Of a DNA stretch of 9,129 nt, positions 1 through 5,618 are shown one piece after another. The translations under genes were made by a program, and so were the position numbers. Location: the NCBI GenBank assembly GCA_002504495.1, contig DATC01000075.1, positions 14,817-23,945 of the forward strand. Direction: 5' to 3'. The notes under the pieces were generated by a model. The model was not told where the DNA came from. It ran no database searches and saw only the letters and a program-made list of their open reading frames with translations. Source of the DNA: Methanomassiliicoccaceae archaeon UBA537 (lineage in GTDB: Archaea; Thermoplasmatota; Thermoplasmata; Methanomassiliicoccales; Methanomethylophilaceae). Numbering within the stretch: the first letter of the stretch is position 1; the number at the start of each line of letters is the position of its first letter.

Positions 1-702
1 CTTGGAGAAGGATCCGAACTCTATCGCGTCGGGTCCCGCCTCGAGAATGGACGGGGCCTGGTAGCCGTCGTAGCACATCTCGGAGTACGCCGCATCGTAG
101 CACAGGATGGTGCCGTTCTTCTGGCACCAGTCGTAGACCTTCTTCAGATAGGCGAGGTCGCAGGTCGCGCCGGTCGGGTTGTTGGGATAGTTCAGGTAGA
201 GCATCCTCGCGCCCTCGGGGCAGTCGTCCACATCGAGGAGCCAGTCCTTCTCCTTCTTCAGAGGGACCTTAACGCACTTCGCCTCGTTGAAGAGCGTGGC
301 CGCGCCGGAGTACACGGGGTATCCGGGAGAGGGCGCGATGATCGTCTCGCCGGGGTTGACGAACGCCTGGGCGATGTTGAAGATCCCCTCTTTGGATCCG
401 ATGGTTATGCAGACCTGGGTATCGGGGTCGATGTCGAGCCCGAACCTCTTCTTGTACCATTGGGCCACGGCGACCCTGAGGGACCTCTCTCCCTGCGAGG
501 AGGAGTACTTCTGGTTCTCGTTGATCTCCGCCTGGCGGCACATCTCGTCGACGATCTCGGCCGGGGCCGGCAGGTCCGGGTCTCCGATCCCGAAGTCGAT
601 CATGTCCCATCCCTGCTCCTTCTTCTCTCTGGAGAGCTTCTCGAGCCTCACGAAGAGATACGGCGGGATCTGCTTCAGTCTTTCTGCCTGTTCGTATTCC
701 AT
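1..702 (-). CDS. dapL: LL-diaminopimelate aminotransferase, N-terminal 234 residues (3' end outside window)
   Basis: This is a fold-type I PLP aminotransferase. In the DapL route it converts tetrahydrodipicolinate and glutamate directly to LL-diaminopimelate in the cytoplasm, bypassing the acylated intermediates of the succinylase and acetylase routes. The visible part starts with the family's PPYLFVRLEK segment (13-22) and FGIGDPDLPAP (37-47). It continues with GSKEG (102-106), SPGYPVY (125-131), YPNNPTG (172-178), DAAY (203-206) and SFSK (231-234). The last complete codon, bases 1-3, encodes K234, the expected Schiff-base lysine. Full-length relatives have roughly 380-410 residues, so about 40% is missing. 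The ATG at 702 lies inside the end of dapF (28 bp overlap) and has GGAG 8 nt upstream. It is last of the visible lysine operon. Assignment over other class I aminotransferases rests on the DapL-like N-terminus plus the dapA-lysC-lysA-dapF context. Confidence 0.88.
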   Translation of the reverse strand, partial: MEYEQAERLKQIPPYLFVRLEKLSREKKEQGWDMIDFGIGDPDLPAPAEIVDEMCRQAEINENQKYSSSQGERSLRVAVAQWYKKRFGLDIDPDTQVCITIGSKEGIFNIAQAFVNPGETIIAPSPGYPVYSGAATLFNEAKCVKVPLKKEKDWLLDVDDCPEGARMLYLNYPNNPTGATCDLAYLKKVYDWCQKNGTILCYDAAYSEMCYDGYQAPSILEAGPDAIEFGSFSK

Positions 703-1538
703 ATGAATCGCTCCGTTTCGCCGATGAAGACCAGCTCCGCCGGTCCTTCCATCAGCACGTAACCAAGGTTTTCGTCGACGGTGATCTTGAGCCATCCGCC
801 GGGAAGGCGGACGTCGACAGGCTCTCCGAAGGGCACCAGCCCCTTCAGCGCGGCAGCCACTGTGGATGCGCATGCGCCCGTGCCGCAGGCAAGGGTCCAT
901 CCAGCGCCTCTCTCGAAGACGCGTATCGTTATGCGGCCGTTCTCGACGCTGCAGAACTCCACATTGGTCTTGCGGGGGAAGAACGGATGCCTCTCGAGCA
1001 CGGGGCCCAGCCTGTCGACCGTATCGTCGTCCAGGGGGTCGAATGTGATGAAGTGGGGGTTGCCCATCGAAACGGCGGATGCGCGGAAGCGCACGCCGTC
1101 GGCCTCGAAGGGTTCGTCGAGGAACCTTCCGTCGGCATCGACGGGAACCGTTCTGGCATCGACGATCGGAGCGCCCATGTCTATGCGGACGCTGGCGACC
1201 CTGTCGTCGGCACCACGGGAGACCATGGCCTTCTTGACACCGGCCGGCGTCCATATCGTGAACTCGTCCGAGTCGACCAGGCCCGCATCCCTCGCGTGCT
1301 TCGCCACGCATCTGATGCCGTTCCCGCACATCTCCGCCTCGGATCCGTCGGCGTTGATGACCCTCATGGAGATGTCCGTGCCGTTGCCGGGCATGATGTA
1401 CAGGACGCCGTCGGCTCCGACGCCGAAGTGTCTGTCGCATGCGCGCACGCACCATTCCGTATCGATCTCCAGATCTCCGGACGTTCCGTCGAGGACGACG
1501 AAGTCGTTGCCGTCGCCCTGATACTTCCAGAATCTCAT
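675..1538 (-). CDS. dapF: Diaminopimelate epimerase
   Basis: DapF interconverts LL- and meso-diaminopimelate without a cofactor, using two active-site cysteines as acid and base. Both are present: C71 in AEMCGNGIRC (68-77) and C218 in LACGTGAC (216-223). The N-terminal QGDGNDFVVLDG (7-18), GxGADG (39-44), the MGNPHF motif (158-163) and the ERGAG segment with E209 and R210 are also typical. At 287 residues it matches the usual 270-290. The ATG at 1538 is chosen because the protein then begins MRFWKYQGDGNDF as the family does. Its ATG overlaps the lysA TGA as ATGA, and GGAG sits 8 nt upstream. The frame is open to 1769, but that extension runs antisense-like through lysA and resembles nothing. 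W214 stands where many bacterial enzymes have Glu (GET); the position varies in the family. The 3' end overlaps dapL by 28 bp. Confidence 0.95.
   Translation of the reverse strand: MRFWKYQGDGNDFVVLDGTSGDLEIDTEWCVRACDRHFGVGADGVLYIMPGNGTDISMRVINADGSEAEMCGNGIRCVAKHARDAGLVDSDEFTIWTPAGVKKAMVSRGADDRVASVRIDMGAPIVDARTVPVDADGRFLDEPFEADGVRFRASAVSMGNPHFITFDPLDDDTVDRLGPVLERHPFFPRKTNVEFCSVENGRITIRVFERGAGWTLACGTGACASTVAAALKGLVPFGEPVDVRLPGGWLKITVDENLGYVLMEGPAELVFIGETERFIWNTNRQKD
711..714 (-). promoter_or_regulatory. Ribosome binding site of dapL
   Basis: GGAG on the minus strand lies 8 nt before the ATG at 702, inside the dapF reading frame. It supports the dapL start at a point where two coding regions overlap, and it shows the same 8 nt spacing as the lrp-like gene and lysC. 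Confidence 0.6.
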
Positions 1539-2791
1539 TGCAGCCTCTCCGGGACGATCTGGTGCCTCCAGAGGTCCTCCACGGTCTCGGCCTCCCTTAT
1601 CAGGTCCGCCTTGCCGTCGTTGACCAGGACCTCCGCGCACAGGGGACGGGAGTTGTACCTGCTGGACATGGAGAATCCGTACGCTCCGGCATCGTAGACC
1701 GCCACGATGTCTCCCGGCTGCGGGTCGGGAAGGACCCTGTCGTGGGCCAGGTAGTCGCCGCTCTCGCATATCGGCCCGACGATGTCGTACTTGTCCGTGC
1801 AGGCCTTGCCCATCTTGTTGGCGACGGCGACGTGGTGGTACGAGTCGTACATAGCAGGGCGGACGAGGGTGTTGAATCCCGCGTCCACTCCGACGTACTT
1901 CTTCGTTCCCGCATCCTTGACGTCGTTGATCCTGGTCAGCAGGACGCAGGCGTCGGCGGAGATGTATCTCCCGGGTTCGAGGATCAGCGTCTTGATATCG
2001 GTCTCGTCCTCTATCATGGCCGTGAGATTGGCGGCTAGCTCACCCACGTCCATCTCGTCCTCCTGCGGACGGTACGGGACGCCTATGCCTCCGCCCATGT
2101 CGATGAACTCGAGGCCTATGCCGATCCCCTTCAGCTCGTTGACGATCTCGATGAGGACCTCCATCATGTCCATGAAGGGCTCGACCGTCTGGCCTCCGGA
2201 GCCTATGTGGGCATGGATCCCTCTGATGTTGAACCCGAGGTCCTTGGCCCTGGCGTAAGTGGATATGACCTCGTCCAGCGGGATCCCGAACTTGGCCCCC
2301 TTGTTGCCGGTGGTCACCTTGGCGCTGTGGCCGGATCCCACGCCGGGCGTGATCCTGAACGAGATGTCGGAGCACGGCGCTATCGATGCCAGCCTCTCGA
2401 GCTCGCAGGCGGAGTCCACGTTAATCATGACCCCCGTGTCCGCTACGGCTTTGAGCTCCGCATCGGAGACGCTCACCCCGGTATACATGATCCTGTCCGG
2501 GGTGAACCCGGCTTTCAGGCAGGTGAGCACCTCTCCGATCGACACGGCGTCGATGCCGGACCCCTCCTGCTCCAGGATGCGCAGGAAGGCCAGGCTGGTG
2601 TTGGCCTTGCAGGCGTAGTGGATCTTCGTATCGATGAACCGCGAGAACGCCCCGTGGATGTTCCTGTAGTTCTCTCTCACGCGCTGTTCGTCGACGACGT
2701 ACACCGGAGTGCCGAACTCGTCGGCTATCTCCACGGCGGACTTTCCGCCGATGGTCATCACGCCGTCATTCACCGGGAATTCGCGCATCAT
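1535..2791 (-). CDS. lysA: Diaminopimelate decarboxylase
   Basis: This fold-type III, alanine-racemase-like PLP enzyme decarboxylates meso-DAP to L-lysine, the last step of the pathway. The N-terminal TIM barrel carries the PLP lysine K62 in HYACKANT (58-65), HAHIGSGG (193-200) and the phosphate-binding GGGIGVPY (233-240). EPGRY (272-276) and CESGD (342-346) follow; the latter is the substrate-recognition motif separating DAP from ornithine and arginine decarboxylases. The C-terminal YGFSMSSRYNSRP block (371-383) completes the set. At 418 residues it is of normal length. The start at 2791 overlaps the lysC stop as ATGA. A second ATG directly follows at 2788 and sits 8 nt from a GGTGAG ribosome site, so translation may start there instead, one residue shorter. 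The 3' stop overlaps the dapF start in the same ATGA manner, indicating translational coupling. Confidence 0.96.
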   Translation of the reverse strand: MMREFPVNDGVMTIGGKSAVEIADEFGTPVYVVDEQRVRENYRNIHGAFSRFIDTKIHYACKANTSLAFLRILEQEGSGIDAVSIGEVLTCLKAGFTPDRIMYTGVSVSDAELKAVADTGVMINVDSACELERLASIAPCSDISFRITPGVGSGHSAKVTTGNKGAKFGIPLDEVISTYARAKDLGFNIRGIHAHIGSGGQTVEPFMDMMEVLIEIVNELKGIGIGLEFIDMGGGIGVPYRPQEDEMDVGELAANLTAMIEDETDIKTLILEPGRYISADACVLLTRINDVKDAGTKKYVGVDAGFNTLVRPAMYDSYHHVAVANKMGKACTDKYDIVGPICESGDYLAHDRVLPDPQPGDIVAVYDAGAYGFSMSSRYNSRPLCAEVLVNDGKADLIREAETVEDLWRHQIVPERLQ

Positions 2792-4143
2792 GCCTTCTCA
2801 CCTATGAACTTTCCATGGAGCATCTTGACCACGTCGATCACCTTGCTCATCGGGACCACGAAGTTGAGGGACACGTCCGACGCGCCTTCGGATATCATCT
2901 CCACGTTCGCGTTGGCGTCCTTCACGGCTCCGAACACGTCGCCTGAGAATCCGCACTTGTCGAGCAGATCGTCCCCGACGGCGCAGATCAGCGCCACGTC
3001 GTTCTTCACGTCGATCCTCTCGATGTCCCCTCCGCTCAGCCCGTTGAGCTGCCTCAGCGTCTGCTTCACGTCGTTGTTGTGGACGAGGAACGCTATGGTC
3101 GAGAGGGATGTGGATATCGAATAGATGATGACGTTGATCTCCGCTATCTGGTTGATGATCTTCGCGACCATCGCGGGCCTGTAGGCGATCTCGGCGGACG
3201 AGATCGTGATGATGGACAGGTCGGTCTTGGCAGCGACGGACCTCAGGACCTCGGAGGTGCTCTTCCTGAGATGGTGGATGAGCGTTCCCGGCTCCTCGGG
3301 CTTGAACGAGTTCCTGACCCTCAGGGGGATGTGCTTGAGCCTCACGGGCTCGATGGTCCTGGGATGGAGCACCTTGGCGCCGAAGTATGCGAGCTCCGCG
3401 GCTTCTCCGAAGTTCATCTCGTCGATCTTCTTGGCGTCGGGGATTATCCTCGGATCGGCGGTCATGAATCCGTCGACATCCGTCCAGATCTCCAGCATGT
3501 CGGCGTCTATGGCGTTGGCCACGACGGCGGCCGAGTAGTCCGATCCTCCTCTTCCGAAGGTAAGGGGTCTGCCGTTGGACGCTATCCCGTAGAATCCGGT
3601 GATGATCGGCACGGTTCCCATGGACAGGAGCGGCTTGATGCGCATCGTCATGCCGGATGCGGTGTTGAGCAGGTCGGCCGATCCGTTCCCGGGTCTTCCG
3701 ACGGCGACGATCCCCGCATCTTCGGACGTGAGGGCCTCGGATCTGATCCCCATGTCCCTGAGCACGTAGCACAGCAGCAGGGAGGAGAATCTCTCGCCCT
3801 GGGACGTGAGGGCGTCCTTGTAGTACGGATCCTCGCGGTCCCCCATGAGCGCCGAGCGGAACAGGGCCATCCTCTCATCGAAGTCCTTCCCGAACTCCTC
3901 CAGGGTCTTCCCCTCGAAGAGCTGGGTCGCGGTCATCATGTGCTTGTTCCTGAACTGCTCCACGACGCCCTCCGGATCGATCAGCGGGTTGTCCGCGACG
4001 TTGACCAGGAAGTTCGTGATTCCGGACATGGCGGATACGACGACGACTCTGTCGCCCTCGTTCCTGGCCACGATTCCCGCCACTCTCTTCAGAGCCTCGG
4101 CGGAACCGACGCTGGTGCCGCCGAATTTCATAACCGTTATCAT
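2788..4143 (-). CDS. lysC: Aspartate kinase with two C-terminal ACT domains
   Basis: LysC phosphorylates L-aspartate with ATP, the committed step to lysine, threonine and methionine. The kinase domain (about 3-285) has KFGGTS (6-11), the substrate-binding SQGERFS (114-120), FGRGGSDYSA (196-205) and TDVDGFMTADPR (221-232). Two ACT domains follow (about 308-368 and 382-447), the usual site of allosteric inhibition by lysine or threonine. Which amino acid inhibits it cannot be read from the sequence. No homoserine dehydrogenase domain is fused. I chose the ATG at 4143 (451 residues) because it gives the canonical MITVMKFGG start and has a perfect GAAGGAGG site 8 nt upstream. An in-frame ATG at 4161 overlaps the dapA stop as ATGA and would add six residues; that ATG itself leads into the Shine-Dalgarno sequence. 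The gap from dapA is 14 bp with the chosen start. Confidence 0.96.
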   Translation of the reverse strand: MITVMKFGGTSVGSAEALKRVAGIVARNEGDRVVVVSAMSGITNFLVNVADNPLIDPEGVVEQFRNKHMMTATQLFEGKTLEEFGKDFDERMALFRSALMGDREDPYYKDALTSQGERFSSLLLCYVLRDMGIRSEALTSEDAGIVAVGRPGNGSADLLNTASGMTMRIKPLLSMGTVPIITGFYGIASNGRPLTFGRGGSDYSAAVVANAIDADMLEIWTDVDGFMTADPRIIPDAKKIDEMNFGEAAELAYFGAKVLHPRTIEPVRLKHIPLRVRNSFKPEEPGTLIHHLRKSTSEVLRSVAAKTDLSIITISSAEIAYRPAMVAKIINQIAEINVIIYSISTSLSTIAFLVHNNDVKQTLRQLNGLSGGDIERIDVKNDVALICAVGDDLLDKCGFSGDVFGAVKDANANVEMISEGASDVSLNFVVPMSKVIDVVKMLHGKFIGEKA

Positions 4144-4151
4144 AATTGCAT

Positions 4152-4159
4152 CCTCCTTC
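4152..4159 (-). promoter_or_regulatory. Strong ribosome binding site of lysC
   Basis: GAAGGAGG on the minus strand lies 8 nt before the ATG at 4143 and straddles the dapA stop codon. It decides between two in-frame lysC starts in favour of 4143. The identical octamer at the identical spacing precedes the lrp-like gene. Confidence 0.75.
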
Positions 4160-5033
4160 ATTCAGCTATTCCCAGGTCCTCGAGGACCGGGTCGATCCTG
4201 CTTCTTCCTTCCTGCGACAGCGCGGTCAGCGGCAGCCTGAGCTCGCCGTTGCCGTATCCCATCCTTCCCATGACGTATTTGATCGGAATCGGGTTCGATT
4301 CGACGAACAGGCTCCTGAACAGAGGGAGCAGCCTGTCGTGTATCGCCCTGGCATCGGACACGTTGCCTGCGCGTGCGTTCCTGACGAGGTCCGACATGAG
4401 CGCGGGGCAGCAGTTGCTGGCCACGGATATGACCCCGTCCCCTCCGCTCAGCACCATGGCGAGAGTGAGGGCGTCGTCTCCGCACAGGACCTCGAACCCG
4501 GAGGGCCTGCGGGCGAGAATGTCCTGGATCTGGGCCATGTTGCCGCTGGCCTCCTTGACTCCGTCTATGCCGTCTATCTCGGCCAGTCTCATCAGTGTGT
4601 CGGCGGTGATGTTGGATCCGGTCCTGCCCGGTATGTTGTAGACGATCACGGGGATCCCGGCGGCGGAGGCCACGGCCTCGTAGTGCCTGTAGATTCCCTC
4701 TTGAGTGGGCTTTACATAGTACGGGGACACGGACAGTATCCCGTCCACGCCCATGTCGGCCGCCTCCTTGGTGAGGTCCACGGCCTCGTGGGTCGAGTTG
4801 CTTCCGGCTCCGGCGAGCACCTTGGCCTTCTTGGCCTGATCCCTCACGATCTCTATGACCTTGAGGTGCTCCTCTCTCACGAGCATCGACGATTCACCTG
4901 TGCTCCCGCACGGGAGCAGGAAGTCGACTCCGTTGGATTCCTGGAAGTCCACGAGGCGCCTGAGCGCCTCCTCGTCGATGCGTCCTTCATTATCGAACGG
5001 CGTTATCAGCGCCGTGCCTGTTCCTGCGAACAT
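4158..5033 (-). CDS. dapA: 4-hydroxy-tetrahydrodipicolinate synthase
   Basis: DapA condenses pyruvate with aspartate semialdehyde through a Schiff base, the first step unique to DAP and lysine synthesis. It is a 291-residue TIM barrel, the standard size. The Schiff-base lysine is K160 in GVKEASGN (158-165). The catalytic tyrosine is Y132 in VYNIPGRTG (131-139), which also holds R137 for substrate carboxylate binding. Y106 in SPYYVKP matches the third member of the proton relay. The pyruvate-binding loop reads CGSTGES (42-48), so the usual first Thr of GTTGE is the conservative Ser44 while T45 is kept. The cluster context and the intact KEASGN and YNIPGRTG motifs favour DapA over N-acetylneuraminate lyase or KDG aldolase relatives. 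The ATG at 5033 lies 3 bp after the lrp-like stop. The nearest GGAGG is 11 nt upstream, looser spacing than in its neighbours. Confidence 0.95.
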   Translation of the reverse strand: MFAGTGTALITPFDNEGRIDEEALRRLVDFQESNGVDFLLPCGSTGESSMLVREEHLKVIEIVRDQAKKAKVLAGAGSNSTHEAVDLTKEAADMGVDGILSVSPYYVKPTQEGIYRHYEAVASAAGIPVIVYNIPGRTGSNITADTLMRLAEIDGIDGVKEASGNMAQIQDILARRPSGFEVLCGDDALTLAMVLSGGDGVISVASNCCPALMSDLVRNARAGNVSDARAIHDRLLPLFRSLFVESNPIPIKYVMGRMGYGNGELRLPLTALSQEGRSRIDPVLEDLGIAE

Positions 5034-5036
5034 TCC

Positions 5037-5462
5037 TTATCGGGCCTCCCCGTAGTGCTCCTTCAGTATCAGTCTTGTCCTGGTGCTGAGTATGTTGTCG
5101 TAGCGTCTGACCCTCTCGATTATGTCGTTCAGCAGCTGGGACGACTCCACGTCGACTATGGCGATGATATCCTGGTCGCCGGTGACCTCGAAGACCTCGG
5201 TTACCCCGTCGTATCCGGCGAGCTCTCTGGCGATCTCCTGGGTGTCGGTGTTCACGGCTATGCTGATCTCGACAAGGGCCTTAACATTCTTAGAGCTCGT
5301 CTTGATGGTGAATCCGCGGATCACGCCTTCCTCGGTCATCTTGTGGACCCTGCTGCGCACCGTCCCTTCGGATACGCCGAGCTGGTTGGCGATCTCCACG
5401 AAGGGGCATCTCGAATCCTTTTTCAGGAGCTCTATGATCTTCTTGTCGAGGTTGTCTATCAT
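5037..5462 (-). CDS. Lrp/AsnC-family transcriptional regulator, first gene of the lysine operon
   Basis: This is a 141-residue feast/famine regulator of typical length. The N-terminal winged helix-turn-helix (about 2-50) has the recognition region VSEGTVRSRVHKM (30-42). A linker leads to a C-terminal RAM (AsnC ligand-binding) domain (about 62-136) with the VTGDQDIIAIVD strand and loop (93-104). Such proteins form dimers to octamers and bind palindromic sites, often with an amino acid as effector. Its place as first gene, 3 bp before dapA, suggests that it controls this operon and itself, with lysine a plausible ligand. The precedent is LysM of Sulfolobus, an Lrp-like regulator of a different (AAA-pathway) lysine operon; orthology is not claimed. 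The start ATG at 5462 has GAAGGAGG 8 nt upstream and a TATA-like box about 50 bp upstream. Confidence 0.92.
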   Translation of the reverse strand: MIDNLDKKIIELLKKDSRCPFVEIANQLGVSEGTVRSRVHKMTEEGVIRGFTIKTSSKNVKALVEISIAVNTDTQEIARELAGYDGVTEVFEVTGDQDIIAIVDVESSQLLNDIIERVRRYDNILSTRTRLILKEHYGEAR

Positions 5463-5470
5463 CGGAACGG

Positions 5471-5478
5471 CCTCCTTC
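5471..5478 (-). promoter_or_regulatory. Ribosome binding site of the Lrp-like gene
   Basis: GAAGGAGG on the minus strand lies 8 nt before the ATG at 5462. It shows that the operon's first gene is translated with a leader, unlike the two divergent genes near 7211 and 7310. Confidence 0.75.
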
Positions 5479-5496
5479 GGAGCGTATGTCGACTCG

Positions 5497-5508
5497 TAGA
5501 GCGCTTTA
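5497..5508. promoter_or_regulatory. Imperfect 12-bp palindrome at the edge of the TATA box, possible operator
   Basis: TAGAGCGCTTTA matches its own reverse complement at 10 of 12 positions around a central AGCGCT. It overlaps the downstream end of the TATA-like box. Lrp-family repressors in archaea can act by blocking TBP/TFB or polymerase, so autoregulation here is conceivable. The match is short and could be chance. Confidence 0.25.
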
Positions 5509-5525
5509 TTATTTATTTCTAAAGG
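5505..5525 (-). promoter_or_regulatory. TATA-like promoter of the lysine operon
   Basis: On the minus strand an A/T-only 14-mer, AAATAAATAATAAA (5505-5518), stands out from GC-rich surroundings. A purine- and T-rich BRE-like stretch precedes it (5519-5525). Archaeal start sites lie about 25 bp downstream, which predicts initiation near 5486 and a leader of about 24 nt carrying the GAAGGAGG site. The leader is too short for a riboswitch or a classical attenuator. No other promoter-like box was seen inside the operon, so this is probably the promoter for lrp through dapL. Confidence 0.65.
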
Positions 5526-5528
5526 AAA

Positions 5529-5563
5529 CCGAAGTCCCGGAAAGGGTATCCGCAGGACCTCGG
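5529..5563 (-). promoter_or_regulatory. Hairpin-forming inverted repeat just upstream of the lysine operon promoter
   Basis: On the minus strand CCGAGGTCC (5555-5563) can pair with GGACTTCGG (5529-5537) across a 17 nt loop. That gives nine pairs, one a G-U wobble; on the plus strand the same position would be an A-C mismatch. The asymmetry favours an RNA structure on the minus strand, perhaps in the mscS-like 3' trailer. The site also lies about 10 bp upstream of the TATA box, where an activator could bind. Confidence 0.3.
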
Positions 5564-5567
5564 CTTG

Positions 5568-5609
5568 AAAACAGAGGAAAAGGTTTGATGTTCTGCGGAA
5601 TCCGCAGAA
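5568..5609 (-). terminator. Possible terminator of the MscS-like gene: 9-bp perfect dyad followed by T tracts
   Basis: Nine bases after the channel stop codon lies a perfect 9-bp inverted repeat with a single central base (5591-5609, arms TTCTGCGGA and TCCGCAGAA). On the minus strand it is followed by two TTTT tracts (5578-5581 and 5568-5571) in a pyrimidine-rich stretch. Archaeal termination depends mainly on T tracts and these are short, so the site may be weak. The dyad could equally be a regulator binding site about 114 bp upstream of the predicted lysine operon start. Confidence 0.4.
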
Positions 5610-5618
5610 TGCTTCCGT

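Noticed and set aside
880..930. DapF W214 in place of the Glu of the bacterial GET motif as an inactivating change
   Set aside because: Both catalytic cysteines and the ER pair are intact, and this position is variable in the family, so loss of function is not indicated.
1539..1769. N-terminal extension of dapF by 77 codons
   Set aside because: It lies inside the lysA coding region, is Arg/Gly-rich and unlike any DapF. The ATG at 1538 gives the canonical start with a ribosome site.
3079..4641. A 520-codon open frame on the plus strand opposite lysC and dapA, and similar long plus-strand frames at 4146-5522, 2207-3124 and 781-1521
   Set aside because: They run antisense to genes with complete catalytic motifs, have no recognisable domains, and show the composition expected from high-GC antisense frames.
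5463..5504. Lysine riboswitch or leader-peptide attenuator before the lysine operon
   Set aside because: The predicted leader is only about 24 nt, far too short for an L-box, and no Lys-rich leader ORF is seen.
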